DNA of 22,292 bases from a virus, in IMG/VR virus record IMGVR_UViG_3300030118_004059, positions 1 to 22,292 of that record. One strand, written 5' to 3'. A program made the translations under genes and the position numbers. The number at the start of each line of letters is the position of its first letter. Positions within the stretch are counted from its first letter, which is position 1. A model generated the notes under the pieces. That model was not told the DNA's origin. It saw only the letters and a list, made by a program, of their open reading frames with translations, and ran no database searches. Below, piece by piece: positions 15,075 through 22,292 of this stretch.

Positions 15075-15636
15075 TACCACCTCCTAAAAACAGACCTGTT
15101 CCAAAACCTAAACCTGTTCCTATTACTGATTGTCCTGCTTGACCTTTTTGAAAAGCCTGTTGTGCTTCAGCAATACCCCTTCTTGAGGCGAGCTCTCCAA
15201 CATCACCAAGTCCACTAATAGCACCTCCAACCTGTCCCTGACCCATAGCAACTATATTTTGCATACCTTGATAATATCTATCTAACTGACCAGACAATCC
15301 CTCAGTTTGACCAAGTGCCATGCCTCTTGCCTGTGCTTGATTCATGGCTGATGTAGCTGCTTGGTATTGTCCGCTTGTAGGGTCAACTCCTTGAGCAAAA
15401 GCCTGTCTTTCCATATTTGCTCTGGCTGCTTGAAACTGTGGCTGTTGAACAGCACTCACATATCCTTCTACAGTTTTGAATGACGACTCATCTTTCATGG
15501 CTGCTACATTAGCCATAAATTCATTTTCTAGAGGAACATAATATTGTTGATAAAGATTAAATCTTTGTGCAGCTATTGAAGCTAAAGCTTTTTGTGCTGC
15601 TGTGTCTTTTATTTTGGTTGATCCGCCACCGCCCAT
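15061..15636 (-). CDS. Gln/Ala/Gly-rich virion protein with MGGGGS start
   Basis: 191 residues. It opens with MGGGGSTKIKDTAAQKALA, continues as a helical Gln/Ala-rich protein with YQQYYVPLENEF at 29-40 and GVDPTSGQY at 83-91, and ends in a Gly-rich hydrophobic stretch GTGLGFGTGLFLGGG. The composition resembles internal/adaptor virion proteins of short-tailed phages, and the hydrophobic end may contact membrane. The start shares TAATG with the preceding GNAT-like gene, with GGAGAAAG upstream. No enzymatic motif is seen. Confidence 0.75.
   Translation of the reverse strand: MGGGGSTKIKDTAAQKALASIAAQRFNLYQQYYVPLENEFMANVAAMKDESSFKTVEGYVSAVQQPQFQAARANMERQAFAQGVDPTSGQYQAATSAMNQAQARGMALGQTEGLSGQLDRYYQGMQNIVAMGQGQVGGAISGLGDVGELASRRGIAEAQQAFQKGQAGQSVIGTGLGFGTGLFLGGGSGNS
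15080..15085 (-). promoter_or_regulatory. ribosome site for the hidden holin-like gene
   Basis: AGGAGG on the minus strand, five bases before the GTG at 15074, lies within the 3' end of the 191-aa gene, where it also codes for a Gly-rich tail. It is the main evidence that the 57-residue gene starts at GTG. Confidence 0.65.
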
Positions 15637-16040
15637 TATAGTTCTTTCTCCGATAAATAAAGTTTTATTTGATAACCTCTATGAGATAAAGCATCTGCTA
15701 ATCCTTTCCAAGCTGTCCAAAATTCTATTTTATTACAACCTCTTTCTCTTGCCATGTCTTCTATATAATCCATGTATTTATCAGCTGCCTCGCCTCGTTT
15801 ATCATATGCCACCCAGATTAATAAGGACTTAGTTGGCTGAAACATGCTGGGCTTTTCTTGTAGAATGATAAAGCTTTCACATGGTTCTTGCTCTATATCT
15901 ACATAAAGCTCTGCAATGTTATTTACCAAAGCTCCGTAAATGTCTTCTGGTCGCCACTCTGGATTTGCTTCTTCTTTTATTTCCCGCAAACCAGGGGCTA
16001 TAAAATCCCAGTAAACTCTTACATCAACCTGAGCTAACAT
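15636..16040 (-). CDS. GNAT-fold-like protein in the virion cluster
   Basis: 134 residues. The second half follows the GNAT acetyltransferase pattern: core strand SLLIWVAYDKRGEAADKYM (72-90, the motif-A turn and helix), then MARERGCNKIEFWTAWKGLADALSHRGYQ (96-124), matching the strand-helix end of the fold with its GY near the C-terminus. The pyrophosphate-binding Q/RxxGxG/A loop is degenerate (KRGEAA), so catalysis is uncertain. Phage T7 gp13 is, from memory, assigned to the same clan, and the gene sits likewise before internal virion proteins, so it may be an assembly factor. ATG at 16040 has only a weak AAGA upstream; a TATAAT box precedes it. Confidence 0.65.
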   Translation of the reverse strand: MLAQVDVRVYWDFIAPGLREIKEEANPEWRPEDIYGALVNNIAELYVDIEQEPCESFIILQEKPSMFQPTKSLLIWVAYDKRGEAADKYMDYIEDMARERGCNKIEFWTAWKGLADALSHRGYQIKLYLSEKEL

Positions 16041-16081
16041 TTTTCTTGTAAGATATCACTTTTTATTATATCTATCAAAGC
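16041..16081 (-). promoter_or_regulatory. inter-operon gap with -10-like box and inverted repeat
   Basis: This 41-base gap is the largest in the late module. On the minus strand it has a perfect TATAAT (plus 16065-16070), which would start transcription near 16058, 18 bases before the GNAT-like gene. No good -35 is seen at 16-18 bases. An inverted repeat AGATAT...ATATCT (16051-16056 and 16068-16073) overlaps the box and could be an operator or a weak hairpin. A chance AT-rich match is quite possible. Confidence 0.3.
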
Positions 16082-16423
16082 TTATCCGCCTTCTTCTGGT
16101 GGGTTTAATACATCTGCACCATAAACTAAAAATGTAAATAATGCATCTAAACTGGACTTATCTTCGTAAACCTTTTCAACCCACTCAACAACCTTTGCCT
16201 CTGTTAAGGAATCTAGGTCTATAAAACTGCTGTCTGGCAAGCTTTTTGCTCTGTCATATGGGCAAAAATATACTGTTTCTAAAGAAGATCCTGTCTTACT
16301 TGAATCAGTCTGATCTACTGCTGATATCTTGCAAGTAGCCTGATTGACTATTTTTGTATCATCCATAAGAACTGCTTTTAAAGAAACAAATTCAAATGTG
16401 TAATTGAAATTATGTACTGCCAT
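16082..16423 (-). CDS. conserved-style tail-region protein, unknown function
   Basis: 113 residues: a beta-rich N-terminal part (FNYTFEFVSLKAVLM, then ATCKISAVDQTD) and a conserved-looking helix DLDSLTEAKVVEWVEKVYED at 69-88, ending in a Pro/Glu/Gly tail. The LTExxVxxWV pattern occurs in small proteins next to tail genes of marine phages, as far as I recall; no function is known to me. The ATG at 16423 shares TAATG with the tail-fibre stop, and AAGGACAGG lies upstream inside that gene. Confidence 0.7.
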   Translation of the reverse strand: MAVHNFNYTFEFVSLKAVLMDDTKIVNQATCKISAVDQTDSSKTGSSLETVYFCPYDRAKSLPDSSFIDLDSLTEAKVVEWVEKVYEDKSSLDALFTFLVYGADVLNPPEEGG

Positions 16424-19400
16424 TATGGTGCCTGTCCTTGACCTTGATTGCCGCCTTGATTACCACCCTGATTACCACCCTGATTACCACCCTGATTACC
16501 ACCCTGATTACCACCCTGATTAGATGGAGTTGTTTGTACTGAATAAGTATCAGATGTTTCTGCTATTGTAACTGTTGCTGATCTTGACTGCCCAGCTCCA
16601 GGTCCACTTGTAAGTCTAACTTGAAGAGTATCACCAGAGCTAACAGTAACTGAAGATGATGAAAAAGTTCCGCCATTTTTACTCATTTCAGGTGATCCAG
16701 TTCCAGTAAGTACAGCTGTAGCTGATGTAAATTGACCACCTAGAGTAACAGTATTTGATGTATGTAAAGTGTTTGTAGAAGCTCCACTTACATCTTGGAA
16801 TGTAAATTGATCTGGAGTATCAATGCCAAACTTAATAAATCTAGCTTCTATTGATCCTACTTGCACATTATTACTGTCGCCTTGTGCTTGTATAAATAAC
16901 TTTACAGTACCAGATCCTGTATATCTAAATGCTAAAGGAATATTTGCAGTGTCAGAACTTGAAACAAGTCTAGACTGAGATATATTACCATGCATATTTT
17001 CTAGTAAAGGCGTTATGTGAATCACGCCAGCACTACTCTCAATAAGACTTGGTGTGTCATCGTTATTTGTAGTAACAGTAGTGTTTATGTTGTTAGAAGA
17101 GCTTGGTCCATGAGTGCCATCACCAAATAAAAATCTTATAGTTTTGACCTCTCCTGTGCCTCCTACCGCTCTAACAAAACCAGTATAAAAGCCAGCACCA
17201 GAACCAATAGATGTTACAAATGCATATCTCATACTGTTGTTGTTAAAGTTTCCTATTACAGATCCAGAAGTTAAGCCACCTTCTGAGGGTAAAAGAAAGT
17301 TTTGAGTGTTAATTTGATCTACAGTAATCGAGTTTGCTGTAATTTTGCCACCGTTAATAGTCGTAGTATTATTGTTTACATCTGCTGCTGCACCTCCAGA
17401 TTCTACTGGAGTTATTGTTAATTTATTAGCAGCAATAGTATTTGTTGTAATGTTGCCACCATGAATTGTAGTGCCACCGTTTTGCGATAGATCTGATCCA
17501 ACTATAATGCCACCAGCAGTTATAACTCCATTAACATCTATACGATCTGCAACAAGTTCTCCAGCCGTAATAGAATCTGCATTTATATCAACTGCATTAA
17601 CTAAATCGGAGCTGAGTTCATCTATTTGAGCTGCTTGTATAGAAGCATTTTTAATAAGAGCTGTATCTATATAAACACCAGCTGCGTTACCATTAGCATC
17701 TGTACTTGTAAGCACAGTAAATGGCGACACTTGTCCGCTACCAGATGACGGCACTATAGCAAATCTATCTGCTTGGAATACTACATTGCTTGTTTGCTGA
17801 CCGCTTGGACTCGTACTGCTTTGTACTACAAAACCAGCTATATGACCGTTACTATTAACTTGTAAAACATAGGAAGCATCTGCTTGTCCTAGTGTATTAG
17901 TTGTAGTTTCAGCAAGCTGTAAGACCCCAGCATTGGTTCCTATAGTTGCTCCATTTGTAACTATTGAAGATGTGGCACTAGCATTAGCATTAGTGCCAGC
18001 TACCTCAACACGCAAAGTGGTTGATGTCAGTCTTGATACTACTTTAAATGTTCTGTTAAGTTGTTCAGCACTCAAGCCTCCAGTGCTTGAAAACCCTTTT
18101 AGTGATAAAAATACACCATTAGTAATATCTGCATTTGTTATATTGTGTGCAGTTGATGATCCAGAAGCCATCGTTTGCACATCTAAATTTTTAGTGCCGT
18201 TGTTAGTTGTAACTCTAGCATCAAAAGCAATACCAAGCTCAGATGATATAGCAGTTATAGAACTGGCATTTGCAGTTATAAGACCATCTCTTAGAGGTTG
18301 CCATGTACTGCCATTCCAACGGTATATTTTGTTTTGATCTCCTGTATGTATCCAAATATCTCCAATAGATGTAGCTGTTGGCGTAGTGCTTTGAGCAAAA
18401 GTTTGTAGTCCTGTTGGAGCCAGGGGCACCCAAGCACTACCGCTCCATCTATAAAGCTTATTGTTATCATCTGTTTCTATCCAAAGATCTCCTGTTTGAA
18501 GATCGTTAGTTGCATCGTTTGCTGGTGCATCTGTGCCAACAAAAGACTTATTTTTAGTATTAACTTTTGTAGTAAGGGCTGAAATAGCACTAGCATTTGT
18601 AGAAATACCAGAGGCGTTATTGGTAACAGAACTTTCTAAAGAATCAATTCTTGAGGCACTTGCCGAACCAGAACCAAATACCTCTGTCTGCAATGTTGAT
18701 ATTGCTGAAGCATTAGCCGAAACGCCAGAAGTTCCATTATTTACAGTATTCTGTAAAGCTGTAATAGCAGTTGAGTTAGATGTAACAAGAGAGTCTCTTA
18801 CCGATACCCAGTTATTACCATCATATCTATACAGCTGATTATCATCAGAGTCTATCCATAAGTCTCCTGTTGTTAAGCTACCTGTAGGTGCATTGGCTTG
18901 TATAAAATTAACTGGAATTGAAGTAACAGTGCTTGTCAGCGAGCTCAAAGCTGTAGCCGTAGCATCAACACCTGTAGATGTATCATTAACTGTGTTTTCT
19001 AAAGCAGTAATCTTTGAAGAATTAGACGATACTGTGCCATTTATATTGCTAACATTGGTTTGTAGAGTGCTTATAGCACTTGCATTACTTGTTATTCTTG
19101 TATCATCAACCGCTACAAAGTTTGTGCCATCATATCTATATTGTTTTTTATTATCATTTGTATCAAACCAAATATCTCCCTCTTGCAAGGTCGAACTATC
19201 TGGTCTTGCTGTAGGCTCATTATCTTGAGCAAAAACATGAAGACCGCTTGAATCTCCTACAGCAACCCAGTTTGAGTTTGTTGTAGCTGTAGCACGATAA
19301 AGCTTGTTGCTGTCGTTAGAATCAATCCAGAGATCTCCTATGGCTGTTGCGGTTGGGGGATTGTCTTGTATGAATGTTCTAGCTTTTGTATTTACTGTTC

Positions 19401-20691
19401 CAGTCAAGCTGGTTATTGAAGTATTTATATTAGTTACATCATTGTCGTTTGCTGTTATCTGAGTCTGTAAACCTGATATTGCAGTTGCTACTGTTGATGA
19501 TGAATTAAAACCAGTAAGGGTGTTTTGTAGCTCTGTTACATTAGTTGATAATGTACTGATAGTGTTGCCTTGGTTTGTTACTGTGCTAGATAAGGTGCTT
19601 ATAGCATTGGCATTTGCAGATAGCCCAGTGGTTGAATTTGTTATAGCTGCATTTAGTGATGTAATATTTATTGATGTTGAAATATTTGCCCTATCGCTGA
19701 CACCAGCTACCAACAATATGTCAGATGCATTTTGCGATATAGCATTACCATTTGATGTGATTTGAGTTTGTAAGGTTGTATCAGAGGATGATGTAGATCC
19801 TGCTGTAGTGGCTGCAAAAGAACTTCCTGTATAAACATATAACTCATTCACATTAGGACTTGAGTCTGTATCTATCCATATATCACCAGCTTGTAAGGAT
19901 GTGCCATCAGGTCTTTGTGTCGGCTCACTGTCTGACCTAATAACCCTTGGTGTGTTTGTGGTAAGACTTGTAACATTAGTTGAGGCTGTTGAGGCAAGTG
20001 TATTGATAGTTTCTAAGGTTGCTTGCAAGGTTCTTTGGGTGCCACTGATAGTAATATTCATATCAGTGTTGAGGGTGTTAAACCCAGGCAGTAATTTTAT
20101 CTCCTCTGACAGCTGTGTCATTACTGCACCCACATCTACGGCTGTGCTTGCAGATGTGCCAGTCTCACTGTTGAAAGGACCAGCCTCATCGTTCTGGTTT
20201 ACATGTCGTATCCAATAATATTTAGTTGCTGCATTACCCACTTGATGACTAAATACTGAAGCAGTGGTTTGTGCTAAGAATGTTCTTGTAGCAAAAGAGT
20301 TAGAGTTACTGACAAATATTTCTGTATGCGAATGACCAGCATAATCAGGAAAATCCCAAGACAATAATATATTTTGAAAAGCCCCTGAAGCAGTAAATCC
20401 TGTTGGTGCTGTAGCATTAGCAACCCCATCTTTTTTGTTATTATCATCTATAACAAAATCAGATCCACCACCAGTAACACTAAAGGTTTGTTTGGCTATG
20501 CCAGTGTCTATAAGGTCTTGGAAGGTTACTGCCCTATCAAGTATGTTACCCTTTTCACCTTTTAGTTGTTGCAGTGTATCTTGCACAGATTGTGCAAATC
20601 TTTTGCCTTCTATACTGAAATCTCTTGGTATAGGAAAACTACCACGAGCTGTTTGATTTTTTTTCTTTTTTTTAAGGTATTCGTTTGCCAC
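16423..20691 (-). CDS. tail fibre / tail-tip protein with J-like C-terminal region
   Basis: 1422 residues. In order: a lysine-rich start (MANEYLKKKKKNQTARG); a fibronectin-III-like domain at about 95-184 (TGFTASGAFQNILLSWDF to GPFNSETG); six copies of a GD[LI]W[IF]-x-[TS] ... LYRYDG..W module between about 269 and 800, separated by Ser/Thr/Asn heptad-like coils (VTSNSTAITALQNTV type); a segment typical of lambda J and DUF1983 proteins around 970-1100 (ADRFAIV at 974-980, then GVYIDTALIKNASI, and IDVNGVITAGGIIVGS); a beta-rich tip; and a Gly/Asn/Gln repeat tail. It likely binds the host surface. GTG start at 20691 with AGGAG upstream, sharing TAGTG with the preceding stop. Two A8 runs lie near the start. 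Confidence 0.85.
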   Translation of the reverse strand: MANEYLKKKKKNQTARGSFPIPRDFSIEGKRFAQSVQDTLQQLKGEKGNILDRAVTFQDLIDTGIAKQTFSVTGGGSDFVIDDNNKKDGVANATAPTGFTASGAFQNILLSWDFPDYAGHSHTEIFVSNSNSFATRTFLAQTTASVFSHQVGNAATKYYWIRHVNQNDEAGPFNSETGTSASTAVDVGAVMTQLSEEIKLLPGFNTLNTDMNITISGTQRTLQATLETINTLASTASTNVTSLTTNTPRVIRSDSEPTQRPDGTSLQAGDIWIDTDSSPNVNELYVYTGSSFAATTAGSTSSSDTTLQTQITSNGNAISQNASDILLVAGVSDRANISTSINITSLNAAITNSTTGLSANANAISTLSSTVTNQGNTISTLSTNVTELQNTLTGFNSSSTVATAISGLQTQITANDNDVTNINTSITSLTGTVNTKARTFIQDNPPTATAIGDLWIDSNDSNKLYRATATTNSNWVAVGDSSGLHVFAQDNEPTARPDSSTLQEGDIWFDTNDNKKQYRYDGTNFVAVDDTRITSNASAISTLQTNVSNINGTVSSNSSKITALENTVNDTSTGVDATATALSSLTSTVTSIPVNFIQANAPTGSLTTGDLWIDSDDNQLYRYDGNNWVSVRDSLVTSNSTAITALQNTVNNGTSGVSANASAISTLQTEVFGSGSASASRIDSLESSVTNNASGISTNASAISALTTKVNTKNKSFVGTDAPANDATNDLQTGDLWIETDDNNKLYRWSGSAWVPLAPTGLQTFAQSTTPTATSIGDIWIHTGDQNKIYRWNGSTWQPLRDGLITANASSITAISSELGIAFDARVTTNNGTKNLDVQTMASGSSTAHNITNADITNGVFLSLKGFSSTGGLSAEQLNRTFKVVSRLTSTTLRVEVAGTNANASATSSIVTNGATIGTNAGVLQLAETTTNTLGQADASYVLQVNSNGHIAGFVVQSSTSPSGQQTSNVVFQADRFAIVPSSGSGQVSPFTVLTSTDANGNAAGVYIDTALIKNASIQAAQIDELSSDLVNAVDINADSITAGELVADRIDVNGVITAGGIIVGSDLSQNGGTTIHGGNITTNTIAANKLTITPVESGGAAADVNNNTTTINGGKITANSITVDQINTQNFLLPSEGGLTSGSVIGNFNNNSMRYAFVTSIGSGAGFYTGFVRAVGGTGEVKTIRFLFGDGTHGPSSSNNINTTVTTNNDDTPSLIESSAGVIHITPLLENMHGNISQSRLVSSSDTANIPLAFRYTGSGTVKLFIQAQGDSNNVQVGSIEARFIKFGIDTPDQFTFQDVSGASTNTLHTSNTVTLGGQFTSATAVLTGTGSPEMSKNGGTFSSSSVTVSSGDTLQVRLTSGPGAGQSRSATVTIAETSDTYSVQTTPSNQGGNQGGNQGGNQGGNQGGNQGGNQGQGQAP
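16446..16521 (-). repeat. 12-bp in-frame tandem repeat at the tail-fibre C-terminus
   Basis: Five perfect copies of GATTACCACCCT (plus strand, 16458-16517), one degenerate copy before (16446-16457) and a partial one after. On the coding strand it encodes repeated GGNQ, just before the GQGQAP end. The unit is a multiple of three, so copy-number change keeps the frame and only lengthens or shortens the flexible tail. Confidence 0.9.
20656..20673 (-). repeat. double A8 homopolymer tract near the tail-fibre start
   Basis: Plus strand: eight T, one C, eight T (AAAAAAAA-G-AAAAAAAA on the coding strand), within codons 6-12 of the tail fibre (LKKKKKN). It includes the A AAA AAG heptamer used for frameshifting in dnaX. 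Slippage by one base leads to a stop within about ten codons, so it would switch off the fibre. Confidence 0.7.
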
Positions 20692-22292
20692 TAGGCTATC
20701 TCCTGTGGACTTTCATAAACGCAAACTTCGTTAATGATATCTGTTCCCTCCAGCTGTATTTCAAAAACTTTACCTCTATAACCACCTGGCAACCTAAAAG
20801 GGTCTGAGTTAGCTACAGTCTGCGTGTGTTTTAGAGAACCATCTGCGAAGAGTTTAAATGTAAGGGCGTTGTATGCTTCAGCATCAACTTTAGCAATGCC
20901 TGGAGATAAAGGTCTGTTGCTAAAAAATTCTTTTGACTTCCATAGATATGATCTTTTAGTCGTGCCTCTAGCAAACTTTTTGAGAGTGCCGTCTATAACT
21001 AGATATAACTCATCGTTTTCTCTGTCATTAAACCCTGCTGTTGCATAAAAGTTAAGATTTACAAAAGCATTTTTGCCACCTCTAGGATCAAAGATAAAAC
21101 CTTTTTTAGTAGAGTTATTGGAGCCATCATAAGTAAAAGCTATATACTTGCCCTCATATTCATATGCTTCTACATTGCTTGGATAATACTCTGTTTGCCA
21201 TTGATCTCTTGTGAGTATTTGTTCTGTAATTAGCTGTATGCCTGAGTTTGATGCTAAGACTAGACCATCAGGTGAAGAGTAAATAGCATACTCACCCATA
21301 TCAACCAAGGATCTTTTATTAACGCATGGTAAGTTCGCATCTATTTCTACCATAGCCATAGCACTAGGATCGGTTCCAGATGCCATCAAAGGCTTGCCTT
21401 TTGTTGTTACTAGCAAACCAGATGCTATAGATGCTATGGCAACTATGTCCTCTTGCGTTGTTAATTGGTTAGCAAGTGGATAAGAGTGAGGCAGAAAAGA
21501 CTCGCTGAAAAGCAAAGTATTACCTGAGAAACCTGCCGTAATACCATTTGGCATAGTTGTAATACCAAGCATCGGTCCATCTGGGTGATCTGAAGTAGTA
21601 TCATCTGGTGGTGCTAGGTTGTCCGATGATTCTATTTCTTCCCCGAGTAGGTCGTCTGTAACTGCCTCTGTTGTTGTGCCAGCTGATGTACCAGTAACAT
21701 CTTTAACAAATCTAAATACACCGTTGATATCAGTTCTATAGATTCTTCTTTTCGCTATTGAATAATTACCTGAGGTTGCTGCTGGTAAAGTTAATGTAAC
21801 CGTAGCTCCATTTTCTGCGTCTACAATATCTGCTGATGTTACTTCAGAGGGTGGTCCTTCTTCACCAAAAGTTGTAATTTCTGTATATAAGTATGCTCTT
21901 GAGCTAAGGGCTGCACCATCTGCTGCTGTGGCATTGTTAACACTTGGTGCTGCTGTAAAGGCTGCTGGTGTAGGTAAACCTAATCTAAATGAAGCTGTTG
22001 GGTATGGTCCTGAACCAGATACGCCAGATGATAGAGATGTATATTTAGGAAAGTTGCCAGACCCTGTAAAGTAAAACCTACCGTGTGTATCTTCTTTAAT
22101 GGGACTTCTAATAACATCTACATCATCTGTAAAGGTAAACCACGAAGATGAGGTAGCTTTAAATATAGTCCTTGTAGTCGTTGATATGTGTGATGCTGGG
22201 TGAGTGTTCCCTGACTCAGAGGGATCATTTACATCTGTTGGTATGCCCTCTATTCTGCCTGAATCTAAAAAAACATTTTGTGCGTTTTGTGC
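20691..22292 (-). CDS. virion structural/tail protein, 5' end beyond the window (tail-nozzle candidate)
   Basis: The frame is open from the stop at 20691 to the right edge (checked codon by codon), giving at least 533 residues; the ATG at 21572 is internal. Visible parts from the edge: AQNVFLDSGRIEG, a form common in podoviral tail-tube/nozzle proteins; beta-rich repeats; an Ig/fibronectin-like segment YLYTEITTFGEEGPPS; RIYRTDINGVFRFV; LPNG-like MPNGITAGFSGNTLLFSE; then a propeller-like or jelly-roll end. The plan resembles large tail proteins around T7 gp12 in short-tailed phages, but I cannot prove homology. Directly followed by the tail fibre with a 1-base overlap, in the same operon. Confidence 0.8.
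   Translation of the reverse strand, partial: AQNAQNVFLDSGRIEGIPTDVNDPSESGNTHPASHISTTTRTIFKATSSSWFTFTDDVDVIRSPIKEDTHGRFYFTGSGNFPKYTSLSSGVSGSGPYPTASFRLGLPTPAAFTAAPSVNNATAADGAALSSRAYLYTEITTFGEEGPPSEVTSADIVDAENGATVTLTLPAATSGNYSIAKRRIYRTDINGVFRFVKDVTGTSAGTTTEAVTDDLLGEEIESSDNLAPPDDTTSDHPDGPMLGITTMPNGITAGFSGNTLLFSESFLPHSYPLANQLTTQEDIVAIASIASGLLVTTKGKPLMASGTDPSAMAMVEIDANLPCVNKRSLVDMGEYAIYSSPDGLVLASNSGIQLITEQILTRDQWQTEYYPSNVEAYEYEGKYIAFTYDGSNNSTKKGFIFDPRGGKNAFVNLNFYATAGFNDRENDELYLVIDGTLKKFARGTTKRSYLWKSKEFFSNRPLSPGIAKVDAEAYNALTFKLFADGSLKHTQTVANSDPFRLPGGYRGKVFEIQLEGTDIINEVCVYESPQEIA

Noticed and set aside
16446-16521. Tandem repeat considered as a CRISPR-like array
   Set aside because: The unit is 12 bases with no spacers and lies inside a coding frame.
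18239-18433. 64-residue same-strand frame inside the tail fibre
   Set aside because: Out-of-frame shadow of the GD[LI]W module region.
20656-20673. Programmed -1 frameshift producing an alternative protein
   Set aside because: The -1 frame meets a stop within about ten codons, so no meaningful second product is encoded.

Overview
The window is a piece of a low-GC (hand-counted samples about 33%; not measured overall), densely packed tailed-phage genome or prophage. Most likely it is a short-tailed (podovirus-like) marine phage of an AT-rich alphaproteobacterial host such as a SAR11-type bacterium. The phage assignment rests on a DnaB helicase, an Erf/YqaJ recombination pair, a tyrosine integrase, and a long late operon of tail and internal virion genes. 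The host assignment is inference from base composition and gene style, since no tRNA or host gene is present.

Layout: (1) 1-1971, minus strand: an initiator-like winged-helix protein, the replicative helicase DnaB, and the first codons of a further gene running off the left edge. (2) 1972-2078: a divergent intergenic region with a good sigma70-like promoter firing rightward. (3) 2079-6190, plus strand: an early recombination operon with Erf-type annealing protein, YqaJ/lambda-exo-type exonuclease, a 53-residue ribbon-helix-helix candidate, an SSB-like protein ending in DDIPF, a small acidic protein, a PD-(D/E)XK nuclease-like protein, three micro-genes and the integrase. Genes overlap or nearly abut. 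(4) 6191-6267: the convergent junction, with TTGATAT repeats and a probable terminator; it is also a logical place for attP. (5) 6268-22292, minus strand: the late module, transcribed from the right edge leftward. It holds a tail protein open at the edge, a 1422-residue tail fibre/tip protein, a 113-residue protein, a GNAT-like protein, two related Gln/Ala-rich virion proteins separated by a holin-like gene, an Ala/Gly-rich hydrophobic protein, a coiled-coil protein and a 2094-residue polyvalent internal virion protein with a HELGHH metallopeptidase motif.

How it works together: the left module starts replication (initiator plus helicase). The rightward operon supplies exonuclease, annealing protein and SSB for recombination-dependent replication and repair, and ends in the integrase, so the phage is probably temperate, although no CI-like repressor is visible here. 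The late operon builds the tail tip and fibres and the set of proteins expected to be stored in the virion and ejected with the DNA.

The points most worth a second look are a lambda-O-like candidate replication origin inside the initiator gene, the junction that may hold attP, the giant polyvalent protein, the modular tail fibre with an in-frame 12-bp tandem repeat, and several small genes with GTG starts that length-based calling would miss. No stretch above 300 bases is free of genes once the micro-genes at 5005-5415 are counted.
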